Positions 17,942 through 26,921 of a stretch of DNA of 64,000 bases are shown in pieces. The notes beneath the pieces are model-generated. The model searched no databases and was not told the origin of the DNA. It saw only the letters and a program-made list of their open reading frames with translations. Source of the DNA: Pseudonocardiales bacterium. Lineage in GTDB: Bacteria; Actinomycetota; Actinomycetes; Mycobacteriales; Pseudonocardiaceae. Every line of letters starts with the position of its first letter. Positions within the stretch are counted from its first letter, which is position 1. Location: positions 1 through 64,000 of the forward strand of contig JAHEXI010000012.1 of NCBI GenBank assembly GCA_023252195.1, in the 5' to 3' direction. The position numbers and the translations under genes were made by a program.

Positions 17942-18933
17942 CGGATCCGGACGGGCCCGCCCAGGCCCTGGTAGCCCACGCGAAGGATCTGGTGCGCCGG
18001 GGTCGGATCGGCGAGGCGCGCGCGGAGCTGGATGAGGCCGCGGCCCTCCATCGCCGCGCGGGCCACCGCCGCGACGAAGCCCGCTACACGCAGTTCGCGG
18101 CGACGCTCTGCCGACTTGACGGCGATCTCGCCGCCGCGAAGGTGCGCTGTCGACAGGTGTTGACGCTCTGCACGGCCACGGGGCCCGTCGCGGCGGCGGC
18201 GCACGCGGAGCTGGGCGAGATCGCGCTCGCCGAAGGGAGCGCCGCGGACGCCGTGGCCGCCTTCGGTGCGGCCCTTGACACGGGTGGCGCTTGCGATTCC
18301 GGTGCAGCGGCGCGCGCCGCCCTACTGCGGAAACGCGCGGTGGCGTCCACGGCCATGGCGCGGTACCCGGACGCCATCGCTGACCTGGAGGCTGCCCACG
18401 ACCTGCTGGTCCGCGCGGGCGATCGGAGCGGCGCGACCCGTGCGCTGATCGAGGTGGCCACTGCGTTGCGGCACGCAGGCCGCACGGCGGACGCGGAACG
18501 GGTCGTCGAGCACGCCGAAGGCCTGGCCACCGACGACGACGACCACGCGGCGTTGGCCGATCTGCACCTGCTGCGTGCGGCGCAGGCGCTCGATCGCCGC
18601 GACCCCGCAGCGGCCATGCAGTCGGCGCAGGCGGCTCGCCGCGAGGCGTTGGCGGCGAACGCGCCCACGTCCTACATCGGCGCTGCGCACACCATCGCGC
18701 AGCTTGCGGACGCGGCAGGGGATCGGCAGGGGGCCTACGCGGCACTGGCGACCGGTTGGGTGACGGTCGGCGACCTGCTCGGCGGCGACATCGCGCGGAT
18801 GAGCTTCGCCCCAAAGCTCGGCGAGCTGCACAAGCGATGGGGCGCCGCTGCCTTCGCCGACGTGAAGCGGTCCTACGAGGCCCGGCGGCGCCACGATGGT
18901 CCGGACCGCGCGGCGCCGCCTACTACCTCCTGA
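17938..18933 (+). CDS. TPR-like helical repeat protein
   Basis: A 331-residue protein coupled to the cargo gene by an ATGA overlap. The sequence is almost entirely Ala/Arg/Asp-rich helical pairs of about 35-40 residues (ARAELDEAAALHRRAG, AKVRCRQVLTLCTATG, ADAVAAFGAALDTGG, ADLEAAHDLLVRAGD), the layout of tetratricopeptide repeats. No signal peptide is present. It probably acts as a cytoplasmic adaptor or cargo-binding protein. Its 3' end overlaps the convergent LuxR gene by 61 bases, so the two transcripts are antisense at their ends. Confidence 0.7.
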   Translation: MTDPDGPAQALVAHAKDLVRRGRIGEARAELDEAAALHRRAGHRRDEARYTQFAATLCRLDGDLAAAKVRCRQVLTLCTATGPVAAAAHAELGEIALAEGSAADAVAAFGAALDTGGACDSGAAARAALLRKRAVASTAMARYPDAIADLEAAHDLLVRAGDRSGATRALIEVATALRHAGRTADAERVVEHAEGLATDDDDHAALADLHLLRAAQALDRRDPAAAMQSAQAARREALAANAPTSYIGAAHTIAQLADAAGDRQGAYAALATGWVTVGDLLGGDIARMSFAPKLGELHKRWGAAAFADVKRSYEARRRHDGPDRAAPPTTS

Positions 18934-19616
18934 ACCGCCTCCGCACCCTTTCTGCGGCCCGCCGGGCCGCTGTGCGGAAAGCGGAGCACCCAAGGGTTCT
19001 CGACCAGTAGGGTGGCGACCCGGGCGCGGCTGCACACCTGCAGCTTCTGCAGCACCGCATGCACGTGGTTCTTCACCGTCGCGATGCTCAGCTGCAGTTC
19101 CCGGGCGATTTCCTTGTTGGAAAGGCCTCGGGCCAGCATCCGGGCGGTCTCAATCTCCCGCGGCGTGAGGCACTCGTCCGGGTCGGGCGGCGGGGTCGTC
19201 GACTGGCGGCGGGACAACTCGTCGAACAACGACCGGGTGATCCGCGGAGCGCAGACCGTCTCGCCCCGGAATGCGAGGTCGACGATCTCGAGCATTTCCT
19301 CGGCGGACGCGCTGCGGGGAATGTACGCGGCGAATCCGGCGTCGACACAGGCGATGACGTCCCCGGCCTCCTCCGTGACCGCCATCGCGACCATCGTGAC
19401 GTCCGGGCACAGCGCTCTGACGCTCTGCGCGACTAGCAGCACACTCTCGGTCGTTACATCGAAGAGCGCGATGTCGGCGGCGAAGCCAAGGGCCTGTTCC
19501 TCGAGCTTCCCAGCATCGTGTTCGACCAGCACCGCATCGATCTGTTCAACTGTCCGGAGAAAAGCGCAGAGCCCCTCCCCGAACAATCGGACTGGGGAGT
19601 AGATGAGAACGCGCAT
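18873..19616 (-). CDS. NarL/FixJ-type LuxR-family response regulator
   Basis: A 247-residue protein. Residues 1-115 have a receiver-like fold (MRVLIYSPVRLFGEGLCAFL; DIALFDVTTESV with an Asp at the usual phospho-acceptor strand; VTMVAMAVT; AYIPRSASAEEML). Residues about 148-205 form the LuxR HTH (LTPREIETARMLARGLSNKEIARELQLS then TVKNHVHAVLQKL). The receiver is slightly degenerate, so phosphorylation is uncertain. It is divergent from the second LuxR gene and convergent with the eCIS operon, and is a candidate local regulator. Confidence 0.85.
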   Translation of the reverse strand: MRVLIYSPVRLFGEGLCAFLRTVEQIDAVLVEHDAGKLEEQALGFAADIALFDVTTESVLLVAQSVRALCPDVTMVAMAVTEEAGDVIACVDAGFAAYIPRSASAEEMLEIVDLAFRGETVCAPRITRSLFDELSRRQSTTPPPDPDECLTPREIETARMLARGLSNKEIARELQLSIATVKNHVHAVLQKLQVCSRARVATLLVENPWVLRFPHSGPAGRRKGAEAVQEVVGGAARSGPSWRRRAS

Positions 19617-19804
19617 TTCGTCTCCAGCGGCCGCGTACCGCGATGGTGCCGGGCAGTGGCATCATTGTCCGCTATTGCCACTCTGTCGGGCAATACGCAG
19701 AGTTACGTACACGTCGACATATCGGATATCTGTGCGAATGTGTATCACAGCGCCGATTTTCGCCCTCCTCTCTTCGTGCGATCCCGAGTGGACGGAGATC
19801 GATC

Positions 19805-20584
19805 ATGTCGGTTGGGCTCGATGCCGCATTGACCACGACACAGTGCGAGACCACGCCCAGGTGTCAGAGCGCGCTCCTCCGCACCCGGGGTGACGGCCAG
19901 GTTCCCGAGCGTGCGTGGCTCGACCTCTTAGCCGAGGTGACGGTGTGTCCGCCACCGACGTTTCCTTGCGAACGCATCGCACGGTTGCTATGTGTGACCT
20001 TCGAGTCGAGGGCGTGCTCGTACTCACTTGTCGTCGACGATGTTGTCGTCGGTGGGCTGGTCTCGTCGGGTGGCGGACCCATAGCGCCGCAGGTGCGGCA
20101 CTCGCCGGGGCCGCCAAACGCCGTCGGTGCCCTGGCCGTGGCGATGTGGGACGGCATTCCGTTGGAGATGCGTTGCCCCGATCTTCTATCGCTGCCGGAG
20201 TCAGGAGCGTCTGCGGGAAAGCTAGCTTTCGTTGTGGGTCGCAACGGTACCTTCCGCTCGACCGACCGGCGGCTAGCGGCGACGCTTTGGATCCTCCTGA
20301 CCGCCTTCTATACCCGCTACCGGGCCGAGGTGTCGCCGGAGGCGCCGTCAGGGGAATCGATCTCGCTAACCGCTCGTGAGGCGGCCGTGCTCGCTCAACT
20401 AGGCGAGGGGCTGACCGCGGCTGCGATCGCCTGTCAGCTGCAGATCAGTGTCCGCACGGTGCACAAGCACCTAGAGCGCATCTACGTCAAGCTTGGGGTT
20501 ACCAACCGGCTGGCCGCTGTACTGGCCGCCCGTCGCCTCGATATCCTTCCGCTGAGGCTGGACGCCAACAAGATCGGGGCGTGA
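19805..20584 (+). CDS. LuxR-family transcriptional regulator with unknown N-terminal sensor
   Basis: A 259-residue protein from the ATG at 19805, preceded by GGAG; an open frame reaches 19643 but has little coding character. The C-terminal 65 residues are a LuxR HTH (LTAREAAVLAQLGEGLTAAA, then QLQISVRTVHKHLERIYVKL). Residues about 35-170 look like a small alpha/beta sensor, possibly GAF-like (SRACSYSLVVDDVVVGGLV). It is divergent from the response regulator, with a 188-base intergenic region between start codons that should hold both promoters. Its stop overlaps the GTG of a broken recombinase gene. Confidence 0.75.
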   Translation: MSVGLDAALTTTQCETTPRCQSALLRTRGDGQVPERAWLDLLAEVTVCPPPTFPCERIARLLCVTFESRACSYSLVVDDVVVGGLVSSGGGPIAPQVRHSPGPPNAVGALAVAMWDGIPLEMRCPDLLSLPESGASAGKLAFVVGRNGTFRSTDRRLAATLWILLTAFYTRYRAEVSPEAPSGESISLTAREAAVLAQLGEGLTAAAIACQLQISVRTVHKHLERIYVKLGVTNRLAAVLAARRLDILPLRLDANKIGA

Positions 20585-20702
20585 TTAGCCAGACGTTCGG
20601 CGAGCACCTGACCGGGTGGCTGGCCGCGATCGAGCCAACGGTCCGGGCGGCTACGCACTACAGCTACAGCCGAAACATCCGGTTACATGTCTTCCCCAGG
20701 CT
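20581..20702 (+). pseudogene. N-terminal relic of a tyrosine recombinase
   Basis: A GTG overlapping the LuxR stop opens a frame encoding [20 protein letters not shown] and then [19 protein letters not shown]. This is the SAM-like DNA-binding N-terminus of phage-type integrases. Homology stops at about 20702, where an integrase-core transposase fragment begins. No catalytic domain remains. Confidence 0.6.
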
Positions 20703-21175
20703 CGGATCGGCGCAAGGTGCACATCCTGGGGGTAACCGCTCACCCGACCGCGGCCTGGACCACCCAAACCGCCCGCAATCTGCTGATGGACCTGGGCGAT
20801 CAGATCAGCACCTTCCGCTTCCTGATCCGCGATCGGGACTCCAAGTTCACCGCTGCCTTCGACGCCGTCTTCGCCTCCGAAGACATCAACGTTGTGACGA
20901 TCCCTCCCCGTACCCCCCGGGCGAACTGCTACGCGGAACGGTTCATCGGCAGCGTCCGCGCCGAATGCACCGACAGGCTGCTGATCTACCACGAACGACG
21001 CGCCCGCACCGTTATCGACCAGTACGTGCGCCATTTCAATGACCACCGCCCGCACCAGAGCCTGGGCCAACACCCACCAACCCACGACCCCGCCACCGTG
21101 ATCCCTCTCGGCACCCCGATCCGACGCCACCGAGTCCTCGGCGGCGTGATCAACGAGTACCGACGAGCCGCCTAG
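20702..21175 (+). pseudogene. C-terminal half of an integrase-core (rve) transposase, IS3/IS481-like
   Basis: The frame encodes the C-terminal half of a DDE integrase-core transposase: [38 protein letters not shown] (second catalytic Asp), [18 protein letters not shown] (the ERF glutamate), and the typical tail [13 protein letters not shown] ... INEYRRAA. The N-terminal HTH and first catalytic Asp are missing. A 3' sequence, cgagttttggcacgc, at about 21212 recurs near another fragment of this family at 27690 and is probably part of its end. The element is dead. Confidence 0.8.
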
Positions 21176-21258
21176 CTCAGCCAGAGAAACACCTGGTCAA
21201 CGGCTACTCATCGAGTTTTGGCACGCTACAGCCTGGATTCGTTCGGTGGCCTGTTCGA

Positions 21259-21972
21259 TCAGATGGCTCGAGTCAGCTCAGTGAAAGCTGCCATCACCCG
21301 TAGTGTCGTGGGTTCCTCAATGCCGAGTTCGTAGTGTCCGCAGCGGATGTTCTGGACGAACGCATGTCCTTCGCTGATCACCCGTGCTGAGCGCAGCCGT
21401 TTAAGACCACGCATGGGTCGTAGCCGGGACTTCAGTCGGCCGTGATCGGCTTCGATCCGATTGTTGCTGTGCTGCTCGGTGTGATGCCAGGCGCCCGGGG
21501 CCAGCTCATCGAGGACCTGTGGATAGACCGCTGCCTTGTCGGTGATGACCTCAACTGGGGTAACGCGGGTGGTGTTCAGCGCCCGGGTGAAGAAACGGCG
21601 AGTAGCCGCCAGATCGCGCTTTGCCGAGACCAGGACATCGATGACCTGGCCGAACTGGTCGATGGCTCGGTACAGGTAGACCCACCGGCCGCTGACCTTG
21701 ACATACGTCTCATCCGCGAACCAGCGATCCCCCGAGATATGTCGGCAGGGACGGGCCGCGTCGATGAGCAGTGGAGTGAACCGCTGCACCCAACGGTAGA
21801 TCGTGACGTGATCGACATCGATGCCCCGCTCAGCCAGCAGTTCTTCCACGTCGCGATAGGACAGCCCGTAACGCAAGTACCACCGAACCGCAACCATGAT
21901 CACATCCGGCGGGAAGCGGAACCCCGCGAAGTTGGACCTCGATGCAGACACTCGACGAGGGTGACGACGCAT
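21259..21972 (-). CDS. IS6-family transposase
   Basis: About 237 residues from the ATG at 21972; the frame extends to 22056. It carries the IS6 signature: FAGFRFPPDVIMVAVRWYLR, ELLAERGIDVDHVTIYRWVQ, DETYVKVSGRWVYLYRAID (catalytic Asp), VEVITDKAAVY (second Asp) and the glutamate in NRIEADHGRLKSRLRPMRG. It appears intact. An IS6-type end (RC GGCACTGTTGCGTA) lies at 22082-22095. The opposite end is cut off at about 21229 against the integrase-core fragment, so the copy probably cannot move alone. Confidence 0.9.
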   Translation of the reverse strand: MRRHPRRVSASRSNFAGFRFPPDVIMVAVRWYLRYGLSYRDVEELLAERGIDVDHVTIYRWVQRFTPLLIDAARPCRHISGDRWFADETYVKVSGRWVYLYRAIDQFGQVIDVLVSAKRDLAATRRFFTRALNTTRVTPVEVITDKAAVYPQVLDELAPGAWHHTEQHSNNRIEADHGRLKSRLRPMRGLKRLRSARVISEGHAFVQNIRCGHYELGIEEPTTLRVMAAFTELTRAI

Positions 21973-22110
21973 CAACCAAGCCTGCCCGATCTTGTTCTCC
22001 ACTGACGCAACAGACCCCGGCGGACGCACCCAACACTGGCGACGAGGCATCAGCACAGCCTGCCCGAGCTCCTGAGCCGTCTACGCAACAGTGCCAATCG
22101 GCCTCCTCAG
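21965..22110. repeat. Imperfect tandem duplication of the IS6 terminal region
   Basis: Two about 77-base units in tandem: gacgacgcatcaaccaagcc ... ctgacgcaacag and gacgaggcatcagcacagcc ... ctacgcaacag. Each contains cctgcccga and ends with the IS6-like cgcaacag end. The second IS6 copy at 58.7 kb has a single unit. So this copy either carries a duplicated end or lies against the remnant of another IS6. Confidence 0.55.
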
Positions 22111-22376
22111 AAGGGAAAGATCCGGGTGAGGAGCACCTTGTGTTCTGCTTCGTTGATCGCGTACTCGATGATGCCACCACCGTCTGGGATGGGCACGGTG
22201 CGCCATGGTTGGCCCTGTTCGGCCGGGCGGCTGCCGGGCAGCCAGGGGTCTTGGGCGATGGCGACGGTCAGCGCGACGATCCTGGCGAACTGGTCGACCG
22301 GCAGCCTCGGGTCAGCCAAAGCATCCGCCACGACCTGGGAGGGTTCAACCGGCCAGAGCTCGTCGTCCTCACTCAC
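22107..22376 (-). CDS. RelE/ParE-like toxin
   Basis: An 89-residue protein starting at GTG (SEDDELWPVEPSQVVADALA). The C-terminal half has the RelE-type core: WRTVPIPDGGGIIEYAINEA then HKVLLTRIFPF, a beta-hairpin with the usual final basic/aromatic strand. It overlaps the DUF6247-like gene upstream by 8 bases. By analogy it would be an mRNA-interfering toxin, with the upstream protein as antitoxin. Confidence 0.6.
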   Translation of the reverse strand: MSEDDELWPVEPSQVVADALADPRLPVDQFARIVALTVAIAQDPWLPGSRPAEQGQPWRTVPIPDGGGIIEYAINEAEHKVLLTRIFPF

Positions 22377-22719
22377 CGGGCATCGCGGCGCCGTTGGCGC
22401 GTCGGCGCCGCAGGACCTCGGCCATAGTGGTGGTGGGCAGAGTGCCGGTCTGCACAGCGGTGATGATCTGGTCGCGGTCCGGATCGGTGTCCAGCATGGC
22501 CTGGCCCCACCAGGTGGCGATGACGTGCTGCAAGTCCGGACCGGCCTGGGCTTGACCGACCGCCCGGTAGAACTCCATCCGTCGGGCACCGGCCAGCGCG
22601 TCGGCGATGCCGTCAATGGTGCGCGGAACCCGAGGTGGGGGCCCGGGAATGGGTGTGTGCAGGGGCTGTGCAGTCACTGCGGTCTCCGATCCGTGGCCAT
22701 GCCACCCAGTCTTCCCCAT
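22369..22719 (-). CDS. DUF6247-like protein, probable antitoxin partner
   Basis: A 116-residue protein. The helical region PRTIDGIADALAGARRMEFY ... DLQHVIATWWGQAML matches small actinobacterial DUF6247 proteins, which commonly precede a RelE-like gene. It overlaps the toxin gene by 8 bases, as expected for a co-translated toxin-antitoxin pair. Antitoxin function is inferred from gene order only. Confidence 0.6.
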   Translation of the reverse strand: MGKTGWHGHGSETAVTAQPLHTPIPGPPPRVPRTIDGIADALAGARRMEFYRAVGQAQAGPDLQHVIATWWGQAMLDTDPDRDQIITAVQTGTLPTTTMAEVLRRRRANGAAMPGE

Positions 22720-22823
22720 CGCCGTCCTGAGGCTCAGCGGCCCTGCCGGCGCTGCGACCCGAAAGTGAACTGACGGGCACAGTGCCGGGCAGGCCGCGCA
22801 TGTTGAACCCGAGGAGGTCGGAG

Positions 22824-23858
22824 ATGATCATTGGTATGGTCAGCCAGTTCAGCATGGCGGGTGTCCTCGCTCAGTCTCGTCCCAGAGACGTCAGTGGTGT
22901 CGTGCTCATGACCGATCATGGTTCCCAGGAGGGAAGTCGTGGCCCGCTGGAGCAGGCGGTCGGATTGCTCACCGGGACACAGCCGTTGTCTATCGATGCT
23001 CGGTATTTCCTGGCTGGGGGCGGCGGCCGGGTGCGTTTAGGTCCCGGCGGGTTGCGGATGGAGGTGGCGTCTGCGGGGCTTGTCACCACTCCCGATGTAT
23101 TGATCATTTATGAAATCCCTCCATCCGACCGTCGGCGGTTCGAGGCGTTTCAACGCCACCTGCCAGCGCAGGGACCGTTGTCTTTCAGTGCGAATCCACA
23201 AGCGTGGCGCAATGCCACCGATAAACGGCGGACCGTCGAATGCTTCCGCCGTGACGGTATTGCCCACATGGAGACAATCGCCTTGTGCCGACCGGAACCC
23301 CGAACCGTCTACGAGGCTTTTGACCGGCTGGGGCGCAACGTCTGGGCGCGACCAGCGGTGGGAGCGGGCGGCAAGGACGTCTTTCACATCACTACCCGCG
23401 AACAACTGGACACCGCAGTACGGCATTACGCCGCCACAGGCCAGGACTGGTTGCTGTCCCGTGACGCCGGCAACTTCACCACCGCCGGTCGGCGTCACCA
23501 GTTTCGGGTTGTCGTGTTGCACGACCGAGTACTGCGGGTCTGTGAGCACGTGCAGGCCAATACCGACGCGCCGTGTAATGAGTCGCAGGGTGCGGTCTCC
23601 ACCGTTGTCCCGGTGGAGCAGCTAGCGTCGAAGTACCACCGCTTGGCCATCGCCGCGACACAATCGCTCGGGCTACCCTTCGGAGGAGTTGATCTCGCCA
23701 CCGAAAACGGTGGCGTGGTCTTCGAGGTCAACGTGCATCCAGTACTCGATGTCCCCGGAGGACTAGAATCGGTCGCCATCCCCTTCGTCGACACCCATTT
23801 ACGCAGAATCACACCGGTGATCTCTTGGGCGCGGACTGCGCGCAACAGCGCCACTTAA
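22824..23858 (+). CDS. ATP-grasp / RimK-like ligase
   Basis: A 344-residue protein from the ATG at 22824, six bases after GAGGAGG. N-terminal alpha/beta domain (MIIGMVSQFSMAGVLAQ). The ATP-grasp core has NVWARPAVGAGGKDVFHITT (the Lys/Gly-rich nucleotide-binding loop), QFRVVVLHDRVLRVCEHVQA, and GGVDLATENGGVVFEVNVHP, with the Asp and Glu/Asn metal ligands. This fold joins a carboxylate to an amine or thiol using ATP. No substrate or RiPP precursor gene is visible next to it, so the reaction is unknown. It appears intact. Confidence 0.75.
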   Translation: MIIGMVSQFSMAGVLAQSRPRDVSGVVLMTDHGSQEGSRGPLEQAVGLLTGTQPLSIDARYFLAGGGGRVRLGPGGLRMEVASAGLVTTPDVLIIYEIPPSDRRRFEAFQRHLPAQGPLSFSANPQAWRNATDKRRTVECFRRDGIAHMETIALCRPEPRTVYEAFDRLGRNVWARPAVGAGGKDVFHITTREQLDTAVRHYAATGQDWLLSRDAGNFTTAGRRHQFRVVVLHDRVLRVCEHVQANTDAPCNESQGAVSTVVPVEQLASKYHRLAIAATQSLGLPFGGVDLATENGGVVFEVNVHPVLDVPGGLESVAIPFVDTHLRRITPVISWARTARNSAT

Positions 23859-24215
23859 GCTACAACGGGAATGAACCCACCGGTAATACCGACTGCCGCG
23901 GGCCAAGTCAGCTCTTGCCCTCCGGAACTCCTTAAAGCTCGGCCTTGGATCGGGTGAAGGTGAAGATCTGGCAAGAAGGTCCCGATAGCATTCCAACGTT
24001 TAAAAGAAGCGACAGACCGAGCTGGAGAATCGAGGAAATCCAACGGGATGAAGTCCGAGATACAAACCCCAGCCTGGTTGCTATCAGGCCCAGGCGTTGA
24101 TTCGGGTACCAGTACCTGCGTTCCGCCGCTTGATCGCGCGCCGCTCGTCTTCGCTCAGGGCCACCCCACACACCAGCATCCTGCCCTGAAGCCAGCGCCC
24201 ACTGAAGACACTCAG

Positions 24216-25938
24216 ACCCGATTCCGCGAGTAGCGCAGTGAATTGATCTTCGTCTTGTTTTAGTTGAGCGTTTCGGGTGGTGTGTGGGTTGGTTGCAGGG
24301 TAAGGGCCCGAGTGTCGCCTCGGGTGGCGGGGTTCCGGTGTGTTCGGAGATGTTGGGCCTGGTCAGGGTGTTGCTGGGAGTGCGCGTATGCGGGCGAGGA
24401 CCGTTTCGAGCAGGTGGTATCCCGGTGGTAGTCGCAGGTCGAGTGCACCGGCGTGATGGATCAGGCGGGCTGGCACGCGGATCAACGTGTGCCGCAGGGT
24501 GGTGATCATGGCTTGGCCGTCGCGGACGCCGTGACCGGCCAGTCGCCCGTCGGGTCCGAGGGTGGCGGTGAGCAGGTGTAGCCAGCCGGCGATGCTGACC
24601 GCGAGCAGCGCACCCCACATCCAGGCCCGGTTGACCGCGGGATATCCGGAAGGGAGGTGCCGCATAGCGGCGCCGAGCTTGCTGTCGCGGAAGATGTTCT
24701 CAATCGCGGTGCGGTGCCGGTACCAGAGCTCGGTCGCCGTGGCTTTGTCGGGTGTGGACACATTCAGGTTGGTCACGATGAACGAGTAGCCATACACCGC
24801 GTCGAGGCCGGCCAGGGCCGGGATGGGCAGCGCGCGCTGGTCGGGCCGCAGCGTGCGGCGGCGCCGTGCTCGGGGGTCGTGGGAGACCTGTCCGGTGTTG
24901 ATGTCTAGGCGCACCCTGCGGATCAGCAGCCGGGTCGCGGTCGGCCACCAGGGCGGGCAGTAGGAGGCGACCGCGACCTGCGCGCCGTCCATGTCCAGCG
25001 CGTCGGTCCAATTGGCCTCGGGTACCCCCTGGAGCAGCCGCCACAGGGGGGCGATGCGCTTGGCCCCGATGGCGAACTCGACCCCGGCCAGGTGCGCGGC
25101 GCGGGCCAACTGCCCGGCGAAGTAGCCGGCGTCGGCGCGCAGCCGGATCCGCCCGACCCGCGCTGCGGCCGGCAGCGCGCCCAGCGCCCTTCTCAGCAGC
25201 TCGGGGGCGTGTGACCGGGGGTCGGCGTTGCCGGCCATCAGGTCCGCGGCCAGCACCGTCGCGGTCTGCGCCCAGCTGGCCACAGGCGGGCGCCCACAGC
25301 GTTGCCCCTGGTAGTTGTAGGCCACCCCACGCTTTTTGCGCCCGTAGACCTCGACATCGGTGGTGTCCAGATCGATGGTGACCGTCTCGCACAGCGCCGC
25401 CGCCCGCACCGCTGGCAGCGCCGCGAGCATCGCGGTGTGAATGTCACCGATCCCGGTCTCCACCGCATGCCACTGCCCATCGGACAACCTGCGTGCCAGC
25501 CCGGCCGCGGTGGTCGATCCCAACCCCGCCACCGGCGCCAGCAGCTGCCCAGCGGCATCGGCGCGTTGGCGGTCGAGCCCGACCAGGAAGTCCTCCCCTG
25601 CCAGCTGCGCCGCCGCCATCCCGACCAGCAACTGCCCACCCGACAACCCGCGGTCACGGGTCTTGATCGCCCCGATCGCCGCGTCCAACAGCTTGATCAT
25701 GCCCAGCCGGCTGACCAACTCGGTCACCGCCACCATCCCCGACACCGGGGTCAGCCACGGGTCCGGCGCGCCAATCCGCACCCGCCGCCGCAACCGATGG
25801 ATCTCGCGTACTCTGCCCACCCGATAGGTGTCCTCTCAACCCGCATGATCGTGGCCTGGTAACCGCCATCATCGCAGGTCAGAGCGACGCCTATCGCCAT
25901 CTCACGGCCCGTGTCGGAAACCTACTCGCGGATTCAAG
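24216..25938 (-). mobile_element. Complete IS1380-family insertion sequence (1723 bp)
   Basis: The ends are acccgattccgcgagtag at 24216 and its near inverted copy ctactcgcggattcaag ending at 25938. A 4-bp duplication TCAG flanks it at 24212-24215 and 25939-25942. Length, target duplication size and transposase all fit IS1380. The boundaries are supported by precise restoration of the whiB frame when the element is removed. Confidence 0.85.
24363..25820 (-). CDS. IS1380-family transposase
   Basis: A 485-residue DDE transposase. Visible features: ETVTIDLDTTDVEVYGRKKR (first catalytic Asp), RIRLRADAGYFAGQLARAAH (second Asp in the beta strand), and WYRHRTAIENIFRDSKLGAA with the catalytic Glu. 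The frame is open throughout, so the enzyme may be functional. It lies within the 1723-bp element that splits the whiB gene. Confidence 0.93.
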   Translation of the reverse strand: MGRVREIHRLRRRVRIGAPDPWLTPVSGMVAVTELVSRLGMIKLLDAAIGAIKTRDRGLSGGQLLVGMAAAQLAGEDFLVGLDRQRADAAGQLLAPVAGLGSTTAAGLARRLSDGQWHAVETGIGDIHTAMLAALPAVRAAALCETVTIDLDTTDVEVYGRKKRGVAYNYQGQRCGRPPVASWAQTATVLAADLMAGNADPRSHAPELLRRALGALPAAARVGRIRLRADAGYFAGQLARAAHLAGVEFAIGAKRIAPLWRLLQGVPEANWTDALDMDGAQVAVASYCPPWWPTATRLLIRRVRLDINTGQVSHDPRARRRRTLRPDQRALPIPALAGLDAVYGYSFIVTNLNVSTPDKATATELWYRHRTAIENIFRDSKLGAAMRHLPSGYPAVNRAWMWGALLAVSIAGWLHLLTATLGPDGRLAGHGVRDGQAMITTLRHTLIRVPARLIHHAGALDLRLPPGYHLLETVLARIRALPATP

Positions 25939-26072
25939 TCAGAACTGACCGAATAGTGCCCACACACAGCCTTCGCCTCGGCGATCTGCAGCAACGTGGG
26001 ACCACTCGTTCCTACCGGGAAAAACAGCTCCGGATCCTCATCTCTACAGGACGCGTGATCACGCCAGTCCAT

Positions 26073-26921
26073 GGCTCATAGCTCCTTAAGGTCAATGGAA
26101 CGACCGGTATCCTCGCGCTGTTCCGCGGTCATCGGTCTTGCGAATGCTGCCATGATCCTCACTGCTGTCACTGTGAGTAGCAGCCCTGTTGCGGCGAAGC
26201 GACCAGGACGCGCGCTAAGCGGCTGCCGTGATATATGACCGTCAGTTACACCGGCCAGCTCAGCGGTCGGCGCTGCCAGGCTGATTAGAGCCGCAGACGG
26301 GGTGATGCGCTGGAGCGGGGCCACGTCACCGGATAGCCGCATTCTCTGGCACTGGTACACCATGATCGCGCAGCCGGTCCCCGCAATACACCGGTAGCAA
26401 TTCTGATTGCACTCGCTCCGCGCCGCCAGTATCCACAAAGACTAGCCGGGCTATTGAACTGCTGAAACGGCAGTAACGATGCGCCCTGAATCGCCGGTCG
26501 ACGCCCTTGAAAGCACGTGTGGTTCCAAAAGCCGGGCTGTTCCTCCGACATGGGTGATCGGGGTGTTCGGTCTGTGGGTACTGAATAGGTCATCCATATG
26601 AGGCAACCTGGACACATTCGTAGATCAGTCCACCGAGCTGGTTATGACTCGGAAGCGAGGGCCGGATGGTGACGCGGCCATGATCGCCAGTCGTGGTGGA
26701 CAAGTTGTCGCGTCGGCCGTTTCCCAATGAATTATGAGCGCCGTGGAATGACCTAGGCAGTCGGGGACTGGTCGACTGGTCCCGTGCGGGCGGCAAAGGC
26801 CACCACGTGGACCGGACAAGGTGTGGCGTTCACACGGCAATTAACGTGTGGGGCTCGAAAACTCGATGCAGCGCCTTGACCTGCGCTCCTCGTGTGCTGA
26901 CCGGTCAGGGATCATCGTCGG
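26073..26921. other. Gene-poor stretch with a transposase tail relic
   Basis: No convincing gene. At about 26596-26645 on the minus strand a short peptide, NQLGGLIYECVQVA, matches the C-terminal end of the integrase-core transposases nearby (compare RLGGLIHEYTQVA at 33.8 kb). Near 26850, gtggggctcgaaaactcg may be a remnant of that IS family's end. Confidence 0.5.

Larger units (their letters stand above)
24084..26072 (-). pseudogene. whiB-like gene split by an IS1380 insertion
   Basis: The N-terminal half lies at 26072-25940 (MDWRDHASCRDEDPELFF ... LLQIAEAKAVCGHYSVSS). The C-terminal half lies at 24215-24084 (ECLQWALASGQDAGVWGG ... ERRAIKRRNAGTGTR). Removing the IS and one copy of the 4-bp duplication rejoins them in frame as VSS-ECLQWAL. 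Two further defects are visible. The CxxC pair reads CGHY, so one of the four Fe-S cysteines is lost. One extra base after GVWGG shifts the frame. It is a decayed Fe-S-type WhiB transcription factor. Confidence 0.85.
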
